Shown in pieces: positions 38,964 through 50,190 of a stretch of DNA of 52,649 nucleotides (the stretch's first letter is position 1; every line of letters starts with the position of its first letter). The position numbers and the translations under genes were made by a program. This DNA is from Natronospirales bacterium (GTDB lineage Bacteria; Pseudomonadota; Gammaproteobacteria; Natronospirales; JAIVGZ01): the NCBI GenBank assembly GCA_020201335.1, contig JAIVGZ010000006.1, forward strand, positions 61,214 through 113,862, in the 5' to 3' direction. The notes beneath the pieces are model-generated. The model did no database searches, was not told the origin of the DNA, and saw only the letters and a list, made by a program, of their open reading frames with translations.

Positions 38964-40058
38964 ATGAAGTTCCAGGCCGATCGAGAAACCCTCCTCAAAC
39001 CGATCCAGGCGGTAGTCGGTGTCGTCGAGCGTCGCCAGACGATGCCGATACTCGCCAACATGCTGCTGGTCGCCAACGACAAAGGTTTATCGGTTACAGC
39101 GACCGACCTTGAGGTCGAACTGGTCGCTACGGTCGCGCTGGATGTCCAGCAACCGGGCGAGGTCACCGTACCTGGGCGCAAGCTGCTGGATATCTGCCGA
39201 GCGCTGCCGGATGGCGCGAAGGTCTCGGTCGCCGTCGACAAGGGACGCGTCGTCATCAAGTCGGGACGCAGTCGGTTCACGCTGTCGACCTTACCGGCCA
39301 CGGAATTCCCTTCGGTAGACGACATCCAGGCAAAGCAGACGACTGCAATCAAGCAAGATGTCCTGGCGGAGCTGATCGACCGCACGCACTTTGCAATGGC
39401 GCAGCAGGATGTGCGGTATTACCTGAACGGCATGCTGCTCGAGCTGCGCGACAACGCAATCCGCGCGGTCGCAACCGATGGCCATCGGCTTGCGATGAGT
39501 GAAGCGAAAGCCAGCGGCGAAGAAACGACGCAGGTCATCGTGCCGCGTAAGGGCGTCCTCGAACTGCACCGCCTGCTCGGCGGTGAGTCAGGTGACGCGA
39601 ACATCAGTTTCGGCGCGAATCACCTGCGGGTGACGCTCGGCGGAAGCCGGTTGACGACGAAGTTGATTGACGGCCGTTTCCCCGATTACGAGCGCGTACT
39701 CCCGAAAGGCGGCGACAAGGACGTGATCGCTGACCGGCAGCTGTTGCGCGAGGCGTTGCAGCGCGCGTCGATCCTCTCGAACGAAAAGTACCGCGGCGTG
39801 CGCCTGCAGTTGTCTAAGAATCTTCTGAAGATTCAAGCACATAACCCGGAGCAGGAAGAGGCCGAGGACGAGGTGGAGGTTGAGTACGGCGGTGCCGAAA
39901 TGGAAATCGGCTTCAATGTGAACTACCTGCTCGACGCGCTCGGCGCGATTACCACCGACACGGCGCGCATCACGCTGACCGACGGCAACAGCAGCTGCCT
40001 GATCCGGGAGCCGGGCAACGAGAAGTGCAAGTACGTCGTAATGCCGATGCGGTTATAG
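38964..40058 (+). CDS. dnaN: DNA polymerase III sliding clamp beta
   Basis: This 364-residue clamp dimerises around DNA and tethers polymerase III. All three repeats of the clamp fold are present: MKFQADRETLLKPIQAVVGVVERRQTMPILANMLL at the start, VRYYLNGMLLELRDNAIRAVATDGHRLA in the middle domain, and the C-terminal YVVMPMRL that forms part of the partner-binding pocket. AAGGGGCGA lies just before the ATG. The length is as expected. It is followed by a REP cluster and recF. Confidence 0.97.
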   Translation: MKFQADRETLLKPIQAVVGVVERRQTMPILANMLLVANDKGLSVTATDLEVELVATVALDVQQPGEVTVPGRKLLDICRALPDGAKVSVAVDKGRVVIKSGRSRFTLSTLPATEFPSVDDIQAKQTTAIKQDVLAELIDRTHFAMAQQDVRYYLNGMLLELRDNAIRAVATDGHRLAMSEAKASGEETTQVIVPRKGVLELHRLLGGESGDANISFGANHLRVTLGGSRLTTKLIDGRFPDYERVLPKGGDKDVIADRQLLREALQRASILSNEKYRGVRLQLSKNLLKIQAHNPEQEEAEDEVEVEYGGAEMEIGFNVNYLLDALGAITTDTARITLTDGNSSCLIREPGNEKCKYVVMPMRL

Positions 40059-40074
40059 GAGTGACTCTCTGGCC

Positions 40075-40213
40075 TGTGGGAGCGAATCTGTGATTGTGGG
40101 AGCGAATCTGCGATTCGCGATTGCTTGACCAAAATCGCTTCGCAGTGCGCCCGGCGCGCCTCACACCGTAGGAGCGGCCCTTAAGTGTGGGAGCGGTGCT
40201 CCGCACCGCGATG
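40075..40213 (+). repeat. REP cluster with all three arm types, dnaN-recF gap
   Basis: Within 139 bases are four repeat units in plus orientation. First is a truncated unit TGTGGGAGCGAATCTGTGAT. Next is a complete unit with hairpin GCGAATC-TGC-GATTCGC. Then comes a broken unit GTAGGAGCGGCCC that ends after the left arm. Last is a complete unit with hairpin GCGGTGC-TCC-GCACCGC and tail GATGGCAGAG. Heads (TGTRGGAGCG) are shared while arms differ. The last unit ends 19 bases before the recF ATG. Confidence 0.9.
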
Positions 40214-40232
40214 GCAGAGGTTTGAGTAGTCG

Positions 40233-41306
40233 ATGCTCCAATCGCTGACCATCCAGGATTTCCGCTGCATCGAGCGCGCAGAACTCGAGTTTGCCCCGGA
40301 CACGAACCTGATCATCGGACCCAACGCGTCCGGAAAGACCAGCCTCCTGGAAGCGATCTTCTTCCTGGGCCGGGCGCGTTCCTTTCGCACCGCGCGGCTT
40401 GGGCCGTTGATCCGCGATGGGGCACACGAACTGATGGTGACGGGGCAGGTCCGGAATGGGCAGCGGACGGTCCCGGTTGGGCTGCGCCGCGGCCGGCGCG
40501 GGGCGGAGATGCGCCTCGGCGGACAACCGCTCCGGGGGCTCGCAGATCTCACGGAGAACTTCCCCGTTCAGATCCTCGACCCGACGGTCCACGGGCTCCT
40601 GGACGGCGGTCCGCGGGAGCGCCGGAAATTCCTGGATTGGGGCGTGTTCCACGTGGAACAGTCTTTCCATGGCTACTGGCAGCGCTACTCCCGTGCCCTA
40701 AAACAGAGAAACGTAGTCCTGCGTTCGGAAGGCGGTCGGGCCGAGGCGATACCTTGGGAGCGTGAGCTGGCGGAGGCCGGCGAAGCGATAGATAGTGCGC
40801 GGCGAGTTTATCTTCAAGCGATTACACCTAGTCTAGAGGCCGTGGCCAGTACGCTTTTAGGCTCAGGTGAGGGGGTGGCAGCCGAATACGAGCCGGGCTG
40901 GGCCGCCGGCGAGTCGCTGGCAGACGCCTTGGCCCGGTCGTGGGAACGGGACAGGAGCGCCGGCAGCACCCAGGTAGGTCCGCATCGGGGAGACCTGTCC
41001 GTCCGGCTGGGCCCGCACCGGGTCCAGGACCGCGTGTCGCGCGGTCAGCAGAAGGTTCTAGCCGGTGCGCTGGTGCTCACCCAGCTGGCCGAGTACCGCC
41101 GCCGCACGGGCCGCGCAGCGGCGCTATTGGCGGATGACCTGGCCGCTGAGCTCGACCCGGCGTTTCTCGGTCGATTTCTCGAATTGGCGCAATCCGGCGG
41201 CAGCCAGCTGTTTATCACGGTGATCCGCCCGGAAAACCTGCCTGAAACCGTGATATCGAGCGCCAAAGTGTTCCACGTGGAACACGGCGTAGTGGGCGCG
41301 GGTTAG
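40233..41306 (+). CDS. recF: DNA replication and repair protein RecF
   Basis: This 357-residue SMC-like ATPase helps load RecA at gapped DNA. Walker A is GPNASGKTSLLEAI, the signature is VSRGQQKVLAGALVLTQ and Walker B is ALLADDLAAELD. The gene is unusual in holding two perfect 16-base parS palindromes within codons, at 40645-40660 (peptide VFHVEQ) and 41269-41284 (peptide VFHVEH, almost at the C-terminus). It lies between dnaN and gyrB in the standard order. Confidence 0.96.
   Translation: MLQSLTIQDFRCIERAELEFAPDTNLIIGPNASGKTSLLEAIFFLGRARSFRTARLGPLIRDGAHELMVTGQVRNGQRTVPVGLRRGRRGAEMRLGGQPLRGLADLTENFPVQILDPTVHGLLDGGPRERRKFLDWGVFHVEQSFHGYWQRYSRALKQRNVVLRSEGGRAEAIPWERELAEAGEAIDSARRVYLQAITPSLEAVASTLLGSGEGVAAEYEPGWAAGESLADALARSWERDRSAGSTQVGPHRGDLSVRLGPHRVQDRVSRGQQKVLAGALVLTQLAEYRRRTGRAAALLADDLAAELDPAFLGRFLELAQSGGSQLFITVIRPENLPETVISSAKVFHVEHGVVGAG
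40645..40660. promoter_or_regulatory. parS centromere site 1 (inside recF)
   Basis: The sequence TGTTCCACGTGGAACA is a perfect 16-base palindrome and matches the chromosomal parS consensus bound by ParB. It lies inside recF, 3.3 kb from the dnaA start. The ParB-like half of the fused ParA-ParB protein, about 36 kb away, is the likely binder. Confidence 0.9.
41269..41284. promoter_or_regulatory. parS centromere site 2 (end of recF)
   Basis: This is a second copy of TGTTCCACGTGGAACA, identical to site 1 and 624 bases from it, near the recF 3' end. Two identical sites this close to the origin are typical of a ParB loading zone. No third site was found by reading the window. Confidence 0.9.
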
Positions 41307-44190
<2,884 letters not shown>

Positions 44191-44219
44191 CGAAAGCAGA
44201 ACCGTCGGAGTGGCACCAG

Positions 44220-44374
44220 TGTGGGAGCGGCCCTCTGGCCGCGATGTACGGCTTATTGGGTCACCATTCTAAAATCTGGCGGTATTGCCGGTCACTGCGA
44301 AAACGCGATACCACGAGATTCCAGAATGGTGCTTTGCCAATCGATGCTTCGCGGCCAGAGGGCCGCTCCTACAC
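44220..44374. repeat. 155-bp nested palindromic element (REP pair around an inner inverted repeat)
   Basis: A GGCC-type REP in plus orientation (44220-44245) and one in minus orientation (44349-44374) enclose a 70-base imperfect palindrome (44262-44331). The palindrome starts CACCATTCT and ends AGAATGGTG, with further matches inside (AATCT, GGTAT, GC). The REP pair and the inner palindrome share the same centre near 44297, so the whole unit folds as one. It fills almost all of the gap between gyrB and the convergent plsC and overlaps the last codons of plsC by 6 bases. It codes for nothing evident. Confidence 0.85.
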
Positions 44375-45085
44375 TGGCGGCTCGAGCCGGCGCATTTGTT
44401 CTTCGACCCAAGCCTGCGCTTCGCCGTTCAGTTGCTCGACGGATTTGCCGCGCGCTTCGATGGGCGGGCCGATCACGACGCGGACGGTGCCGGGTGAAAG
44501 CATCTTCTTGCGCGGCCAGTAGTGGCCGGCGTTGTGCGCAATCGGCACGACCGGCGCACCGGTCGTCGTCGCGAGCACCGCGCCGCCGACGCCGTATTTG
44601 CGCGTCGCGTACGGCGGCAGCCGCGTTCCTTCCGGAAAAATCATCACCCAGCGCCCCGACGCGAGCAGCGCGGCGCCCTGTTCGGCGACCTGCAGGACCG
44701 CGCGCCGACCGGCACCGCGGTGGACCGCAATCGGACGCATCACCGCGAGCGCCCAACCAAGGAACGGCACCCACATCAGTTCGCGCTTGAGCACCCAGGT
44801 ATGCGCAGGGCAGATCGCGATCATCGCGATCGTTTCCCACGCGGACTGGTGTTTGCAGAACACGATCGACGCGCCGTGCCCCTCAAGATGCTCGCGTCCT
44901 TCGACCGAGTAATCTAATCCGCACACCACACGCATCGTCCACAACGCGTAGCGGGACCACGCGCTGGCGACCGCCCAGCGATAGCGATAGGGCAGCACGC
45001 CGAGCACGATCACGATCGGCGTGCACACCGCTATGCCGACGCCGATGAGGAACAGCGCAACCCACGAACGGAGCACGCTCACCAC
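44369..45085 (-). CDS. plsC: 1-acyl-sn-glycerol-3-phosphate acyltransferase
   Basis: This 238-residue inner-membrane enzyme adds the second acyl chain in phosphatidic acid synthesis. It has an N-terminal membrane helix (VALFLIGVGIAVCTPIVIVLGV). The catalytic motif is KHQSAWET (H-x4-E, a common proteobacterial form of H-x4-D), followed by RELMWVPFLGWAL and FPEGTR. Its start overlaps the gmhB stop by 7 bases, and its end reaches into the 155-bp palindromic element, so the repeat borders the reading frame. Confidence 0.93.
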   Translation of the reverse strand: MVSVLRSWVALFLIGVGIAVCTPIVIVLGVLPYRYRWAVASAWSRYALWTMRVVCGLDYSVEGREHLEGHGASIVFCKHQSAWETIAMIAICPAHTWVLKRELMWVPFLGWALAVMRPIAVHRGAGRRAVLQVAEQGAALLASGRWVMIFPEGTRLPPYATRKYGVGGAVLATTTGAPVVPIAHNAGHYWPRKKMLSPGTVRVVIGPPIEARGKSVEQLNGEAQAWVEEQMRRLEPPV

Positions 45086-45627
45086 CGCGTGTCTTCTTCC
45101 AGCAGCGCCTCGACTGCTTCTTCGAGGTCGGCATAAACCTCGCCGCGCGCAAGCGCGGGGTCGGCAGCCAGCGTTTCAGTGCCCTTCCCGGTCAGCACCA
45201 GTATCGGCCGCGCGCCGACCGTGGTTGCAGCTTCAAGGTCACGCGCCGAGTCGCCGATGACCGGTATGTCCGTGAGCGAGCAGCCCAGGCGCTCGGCGAT
45301 TTCACGGTACATCCCGGGTGCAGGCTTGCGGCATTCGCAGCCGCCATCCGGTGCGTGTGGGCAGTAGATTACGCCGGCAAGCGCACCCCCCGCATCGGCG
45401 ATCATGCGGTTCATTTTCGTGTGAATGGCCGTCAGCGCTTCGACGTCGAACAGCCCGCGGGCGAGCCCGGACTGGTTGGTCGCTACGAACACACGCCAGC
45501 CGGCGCGGTGCAGGCGCGCAATGGCGTCGAGGCTGCCGGGCAAGGGAATCCATTCGTCTGCGGATTTGATGAACGCGTCGGAGTCGACGTTGATCACGCC
45601 GTCGCGGTCGAGGATCGCGAGTTTCAC
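45079..45627 (-). CDS. gmhB: D-glycero-beta-D-manno-heptose-1,7-bisphosphate 7-phosphatase
   Basis: This HAD-family phosphatase has 182 residues and works in ADP-heptose synthesis for the LPS core. The nucleophile motif is AILDRDGVINVDS. The zinc site is YCPHAPDGGCECRKP (Cys-x-His ... Cys-x-Cys). The PVIGDSARDLEAA motif binds magnesium. It overlaps the glyS stop by 4 bases (ATGA) and plsC by 7, giving the common glyQ-glyS-gmhB-plsC run. Confidence 0.94.
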   Translation of the reverse strand: MKLAILDRDGVINVDSDAFIKSADEWIPLPGSLDAIARLHRAGWRVFVATNQSGLARGLFDVEALTAIHTKMNRMIADAGGALAGVIYCPHAPDGGCECRKPAPGMYREIAERLGCSLTDIPVIGDSARDLEAATTVGARPILVLTGKGTETLAADPALARGEVYADLEEAVEALLEEDTRW

Positions 45628-47421
45628 GCGGCGGCCTTGGGCTGCAGCCGCCCGATGTCCGCAACCTCGCGGAACAGCGCAAGCATCGCCGCCAGCAGCG
45701 CAAGCCTGTTCGCGCGCACCGCGGTATCGTCGGCCATCACCATCACGGCGTCGAAGAACGCATCAACGGGTTCGCGCAGCGCAGCGAGCTCACGCAACGC
45801 TTCGCTGTAGCGGCCGGCGACGAGCAGCGGGCGCGCCTTCTTCTCCCGCGCGGCGAGCGCCTTCCACAGCGCCTTTTCGGCGGCTTCGGTCAGGAGCGCG
45901 TCATCGACGGCGCCGCTCGCGGCGTCCGACTGCTTCAATATGTTTGCGATGCGCTTGTTCGCCGCGGCGAGTGCGTCGGCTTCGGGCAAATCCCTGAACG
46001 CCTCAACCGCACGCGCGCGCGCCACGAAATCCGCTGGCCGCGTCGGCTGTACCGCGCTCACCGCGTCGAAGGTGTCGGCAGGGATGCCGTCGTCGGCGAG
46101 GTATCCGCGTAGCCGCTCCAGCGTGAACGCGTACACATCCTCGACAAGTAGCTTGTCGCGCAAAGCCGAGGGCAGCGCTTCGGCGGCCTCGGTTAACAGT
46201 TCATGCAGGTTGAGCGGCAGCCCACCCTCGACGACGATACGCAGCAGGCCGAGCGCCGTCCTGCGCAGCGCAAAGGGGTCCTTGTCGCCCGACGGCTTGC
46301 CGGCCGCCGCAAACACGACCACCAGCGTGTCGAGCCGGTCCGCGAGTGCGAGCGCACGGCCGACCGGCGATTGCGGCAACACATCGCCCGCGTGCGTCCT
46401 GCTCGAAGAAGAACGCGGCGTCGGCGAGGCGCGGCAAAATCACCCGCTCGTTGCCGCGCTGCACGACCGCCGGGTCGCGGCTGTCCAGATTTGCGACCGC
46501 GACGAAATGCGGGCGCAAGACGCCCGACGCATCGCGCACCGGGAAATAGCGCTGGTGTGTTTCGAGCACCGATACCAGCACTTCGGGCGGCAACTTCAGG
46601 AAACGCTCGTCGTAGCCGCCGATCACCGGCACCGGCCACTCGACCAGCGCTGCGACCTCGGCGACAAGCGCATCATCCAGCTGCGCGACGCCGCCGGCTT
46701 TGCTTGCGGCTTTGCGCACGAGTTCTGCGACCGCAAGGTCGAGCCGTCGGTCAGGCGCGTTCACCCGCACGCGGCCTTCCGCCTCAAGCCGATCGGGGTA
46801 ATCGAGTGCATTGGTTAGCGCGAGCGGGGCCGGCGCGAGGAATCGGTGGCCGCGCGTCTCGCGCCCTGCCGCCAGACCGAGCACCTTGCCTTCAACCACC
46901 GCGTCACCCAACAGCATCACCAGCCAATGAACAGGGCGAACGAATTCGGCATCGCCTGCGCCCCAACGCATGCGCCGCGCAACCGGCAGGCGAGCGAGGG
47001 CGGCCTCGACAATGCCGGGCAGCAAATCGACGGCCGCGCGGCCGTCAATCTGGCGCCGGCAAACGACCCACGCGCCCTCGTCGGTCTCGAGTCGCTCGAG
47101 TGCGTCGACCGCGACGCCATTAGCGCGCGCGAAGCCCTCCGCGGCCTTCGTTGGTTTACCACTAGCATCAAATGCGGCCTTCAAGGCCGGGCCCTTGCGG
47201 ACTTCCTCGCGATCAGCCTGTTGGAGGGCGACATTCGCCACGCGTGCGGCGAGCCGCCGTGGCGACCAGAACGCCTCCGCCGCCGGCGCGTCGGCGCCGA
47301 TCAGGCCCGCTTCGACCAGCAGCCGATGAAGCTCCGAAGCGAACGCCTGACCGAGCGCCGCCAACGACTTCGGCGGCAGTTCCTCGGTGCCGAGCTCAAC
47401 CAGAAAGTTGTCGCGATTCAT
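45624..47421 (-). pseudogene. glyS: glycyl-tRNA synthetase beta subunit, internal gap and frameshift
   Basis: GlyS binds tRNA-Gly in the alpha2beta2 enzyme. The N-terminal part from ATG 47421 (MNRDNFLVELGTEELPPKSL) is normal through RPHFVAVANLDSRDP, GNERVILPRLADAAFFFEQDA. Near 46392 the homology jumps to (D)VLPQSPVGRALALADRLD in another frame and goes on to the end (VMVMADDTAVRANRL...DIGRLQPKAAA). Roughly 100 residues, including the family's HDKTRR segment, are missing. The total of 1798 bases is not a multiple of three. No intact product can be made. The ATG overlaps the glyQ stop. It may be a real lesion or an assembly error. Confidence 0.88.
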
Positions 47422-47903
47422 TTACGATCGGCCAGCGGGAAGCCCAGAGCCTCGCGGGATGCGTAGTACGCTTGCGCGACCGCGCGGGCCTGCGCACGCA
47501 CGCGCAGGATAAAGCGCTAGGCGCCGAGCGTCGGTGACTCCCAGTTGTCCTCGACGAATCGAATGTCGTGGACCAGTGGGTCGATGCCGAGCGCGGCTAG
47601 CGAATCGAGGTACACCTGCTGGATGTCGGGTGGCGACGGCTTCAAGATCACCTGGAACTGGTAGTAATGCTGCAGGCGGTTCGGATTCTTTCCATATCGG
47701 CCATCCGTCGGGCGGCGAGACGGCTGCACATACGCTGCGCTCCAAGGCTCCGGGCCAATCGCGCGCAGGAAAGTCGCTGGGTGGAAGGTGCCGGCGCCAA
47801 CCTCGGTGTCGAGCGGCTGTAACAGCACGCAGCCGCGTTCCGACCAGTACCGCTGGAGGCCGATGATGAGGTCCTGGAAGGTCTTGGGCGCGGCGGTCGG
47901 CAT
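47418..47903 (-). pseudogene. glyQ: glycyl-tRNA synthetase alpha subunit, core deleted
   Basis: GlyQ holds the catalytic site of the alpha2beta2 enzyme. The start [25 protein letters not shown] through [18 protein letters not shown] (128 residues) is normal. Next is TAG at 47517-47519. In the same frame follows the normal C-terminus RFILRVRAQARAVAQAYYASREALGFPLADRK with a TGA at 47418. The middle, about 140 residues (the most conserved catalytic part), is absent. The amber codon looks like the product of the join (T of a Trp codon plus AG of a Gln codon). Even if read through, the product would be inactive. It is divergent from glnA. Confidence 0.9.
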
Positions 47904-47944
47904 CGCGCGGAATTATAGCGGCATCAAGGCCCCTGCGCTGCATT

Positions 47945-47959
47945 GCACCATGATAGTGC
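47945..47959. promoter_or_regulatory. NtrC-type enhancer site upstream of glnA
   Basis: GCACCATGATAGTGC has the GCAC-N7-GTGC architecture of NtrC operators, as in the E. coli glnAp2 enhancer. It lies about 100 bases upstream of the sigma-54 promoter, a usual enhancer distance. ntrB and ntrC lie just downstream in the window. Confidence 0.72.
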
Positions 47960-48044
47960 GGCGAGGTCGCGCGAACGCACCGCGCCGGCCCAGCAGGACC
48001 GGCGCTACGCGCGGCGACCCCCCGGAATGCAAGCGCGGTCCATC

Positions 48045-48061
48045 TGGCACGCTTCCTGCTT
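48045..48061 (+). promoter_or_regulatory. sigma-54 promoter of glnA
   Basis: TGGCACGCTTCCTGCTT matches the -24/-12 consensus TGGCACG-N4-TTGCWW with one mismatch (C for the first T of TTGC). The invariant GG and GC are in place. Transcription should start near 48073, about 29 bases before the glnA ATG. Confidence 0.8.
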
Positions 48062-48101
48062 TATCCTTGATACCCAGCCACGCAGTCCGGAGGAGCCGTA
48101 C

Positions 48102-49511
48102 ATGTCCGCGAAAGCCGTAATCGAGATGCTCGAACAGAAGGGCGTCAAGTTCGTCGATTTCCGATTCACCGACACGAAGGGCAAGGAGCAGCACGTCACG
48201 GTGCCGGCCCATACGATCGACGACTCGCTGTTCGAGGACGGCAAGATGTTTGATGGCTCGTCGATCTCGGGCTGGAAGGGCATCAACGAGTCGGACATGA
48301 TCCTGCTCCCGGACGCTGACACCGCGCAGATCGACCTGTTCTCGGACGAACCGACGGCAATCCTGCGTTGCGATGTCATCGAGCCGAACACGATGCAGGG
48401 CTATGACCGCGACCCGCGTTCGCTCGCGCGCCGTGCAGAAGCCTGGCTGAAATCGACCGGCGTCGCCGACACCGCTTATTTCGGGCCGGAGAATGAATTC
48501 TTCATTTTCGATGACGTGCGCTGGGGCTCGCAGATCAGTGGTTCGTTTTACAAGATCGATTCGGAAGAGGGCGGCTGGAACTCGGAGCGCATCTACCCGG
48601 ACGGCAACTTCGGCCACCGCCCAACGGTGAAGGGCGGATACTTCCCGGTCCCGCCAGTCGACCAGCTGCATGACGTGCGGCAGGCGATGTGTCTCGCGCT
48701 CGAAGAGATGGGCCTGAAAGTCGAAGTGCACCATCACGAGGTCGCGACGGCCGGCCAGTGTGAAATCGGCGTGGAGTTCAACACCCTCCTGAAGAAAGCC
48801 GACGAAGTGCAGATGCTGAAGTACGTGATTCACAACGTCGCGCACGGATACGGCAAGACAGCAACCTTCATGCCGAAGCCGCTGGTTGGCGACAACGGTA
48901 GTGGCATGCACGTGCACATGTCGCTCGGGAAAGACGGCACCAACCTGTTTACCGGCGACAAGTACGGCGGCCTGTCCGAGACCGCGCTGTACTACATCGG
49001 CGGCATCATCAAGCACGCGCGCGCCCTGAACGCATTCACCAACCCGAGCACGAACAGCTACAAGCGGCTGGTGCCCGGCTTCGAGGCGCCGGTGATGCTC
49101 GCGTATTCCGCGCGCAACCGCTCTGCATCGATCCGCATCCCGTTTATCGCGAACCCGAAGGCGCGCCGCATCGAAGTGCGTTTCCCCGACTCGATGGCGA
49201 ACCCTTACTTCGCGTTCAGCGCGCTGATGATGGCCGGTGTCGACGGAATCCTGAACAAGATTCACCCCGGCGACGCGATGGACAAGGACCTGTACGACTT
49301 GCCGCCAGAGGAGGAGAAGGACATCCCGCAGGTGTGCTACGCACTCGACCAGGCGCTCGCCGCGCTGGATAGCGACCGCGAGTTCCTGAAGGCGGGCGGC
49401 GTGTTCACCGACGACCTCATCGACGCGTACATAAAATTGAAGATGGCAGATGTCACGCGCTTGCGGATGACCACGCACCCGGTCGAATTCGACATGTACT
49501 ATTCGCTGTAG
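48102..49511 (+). CDS. glnA: glutamine synthetase type I
   Basis: This 469-residue protein is exactly E. coli length and forms a dodecamer that makes glutamine from glutamate and ammonia. It starts [20 protein letters not shown]. The signature segments [25 protein letters not shown] and [13 protein letters not shown] are present. The adenylylation site is Tyr398 in [10 protein letters not shown], so control by GlnE adenylylation is expected. A sigma-54 promoter and an NtrC-like site lie upstream. The stop TAG at 49509-49511 belongs to the TGTAGGAGC head of a REP. Confidence 0.98.
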   Translation: MSAKAVIEMLEQKGVKFVDFRFTDTKGKEQHVTVPAHTIDDSLFEDGKMFDGSSISGWKGINESDMILLPDADTAQIDLFSDEPTAILRCDVIEPNTMQGYDRDPRSLARRAEAWLKSTGVADTAYFGPENEFFIFDDVRWGSQISGSFYKIDSEEGGWNSERIYPDGNFGHRPTVKGGYFPVPPVDQLHDVRQAMCLALEEMGLKVEVHHHEVATAGQCEIGVEFNTLLKKADEVQMLKYVIHNVAHGYGKTATFMPKPLVGDNGSGMHVHMSLGKDGTNLFTGDKYGGLSETALYYIGGIIKHARALNAFTNPSTNSYKRLVPGFEAPVMLAYSARNRSASIRIPFIANPKARRIEVRFPDSMANPYFAFSALMMAGVDGILNKIHPGDAMDKDLYDLPPEEEKDIPQVCYALDQALAALDSDREFLKAGGVFTDDLIDAYIKLKMADVTRLRMTTHPVEFDMYYSL

Positions 49512-49582
49512 GAGCGGTGCTCCGCACCGCGATAGGAGGCTTGTCCTTCGCGCCAGTGTAGGAGCGGCCCTCTGGCCGCGAT
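49507..49582 (+). repeat. REP pair after glnA
   Basis: Two plus-orientation units are present: GGTGC type at 49507-49533, whose head contains the glnA stop codon, and GGCC type at 49557-49582. A degenerate third fragment (CCCTCTGGCAGCGATG) follows near 49593. They fill most of the 122-base gap before the DUF4124 gene and may end or process the glnA transcript. Confidence 0.88.
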
Positions 49583-49633
49583 GGCAGAGAATACCCTCTG
49601 GCAGCGATGCGTGGGCTGGCGTAGGCTGGAGCG

Positions 49634-50155
49634 ATGAAAACCCTGTTTGTCATCATCGCGCTGGCACTTGCGGCGCCGGCCACGGCCCAGCAGGTTTACC
49701 GCTGGGTCGATGAGAACGGTGTCGTACATTATTCGGACATTCGCCCTGCGCAGAGCTACGAGTCGATGCACGAAGGTAACCCGCAGGGCTTCGACCCCGC
49801 GGCCCAGGCGGAGGCCGGCGAAGAAGGGCTGTCGTACATGACGATCCGTATCGTTGCACCGCCGGACGGTGAGGCGATTTGGGCGACGGGTGGCGTCTAC
49901 ACGATCCAGGTCGAAACAGTGCCGGCGTTGCAGCCCGGCGACCGTATCTCACTGTGGCTTAACGGCTCCGAACTCCCGGGCATGCCGGTTGCCAGCACCA
50001 GTATCGGGATCACCGGGCTGATCCGTGGCGAGCACACGCTGCAGGCGGCCGTCGTCGGACCCGAAGGCCAGATGCGGATTTTTTCAACGGATATCAGTTT
50101 TCATGTATTGCAGGCATCCAGTAACCAGCCTCAGCGCCGCCGTTCGGCCCCATGA
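49634..50155 (+). CDS. DUF4124-domain periplasmic protein
   Basis: This 173-residue protein has a signal peptide (MKTLFVIIALALAAPATAQ) followed at once by QVYRWVDENGVVHYSD, the hallmark of DUF4124. An Ig-like beta-rich region follows (MTIRIVAPPDGEAIWATGGVYTIQVETVPALQPGDRISLWLNG...). Such genes are commonly found between glnA and ntrB in gammaproteobacteria, with no settled function. It probably resides in the periplasm. Two NtrC-like sites overlap or follow its 3' end. Confidence 0.9.
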   Translation: MKTLFVIIALALAAPATAQQVYRWVDENGVVHYSDIRPAQSYESMHEGNPQGFDPAAQAEAGEEGLSYMTIRIVAPPDGEAIWATGGVYTIQVETVPALQPGDRISLWLNGSELPGMPVASTSIGITGLIRGEHTLQAAVVGPEGQMRIFSTDISFHVLQASSNQPQRRRSAP

Positions 50156-50190
50156 TGGTGCATCAGGTAGCCCACGCCCTATAATGGTGC
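50147..50190. promoter_or_regulatory. tandem NtrC-like sites at the ntrB start
   Basis: GCCCCATGATGGTGC (50147-50161) and GCCCTATAATGGTGC (50176-50190) both follow the GCAC-N7-GTGC operator pattern, with C for A in the left half. Their centres are 29 bases apart. The second ends directly at the GTG start of ntrB and contains a TATAAT. They may let NtrC control its own operon. Confidence 0.55.

Larger units (their letters stand above)
47904..48101 (+). promoter_or_regulatory. glnA control region
   Basis: This 198-base gap lies between divergent glyQ and glnA. It holds an NtrC-like site at 47945-47959 and a sigma-54 promoter at 48045-48061, described separately. A GGAGGAG stretch just before the glnA ATG is the ribosome site. 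The glyQ promoter must also lie here, but I see no clear motif for it. Confidence 0.75.

Noticed and set aside
44369-45085. PlsC H-x4-E motif as a broken active site
   Set aside because: HQSAWE is a common proteobacterial form of the catalytic motif and not a defect.
47913-49478. 521-residue minus-strand frame opposite glnA
   Set aside because: Antisense shadow of a very GC-rich, strongly conserved gene; composition is rich in Arg, Val and His with no domain.
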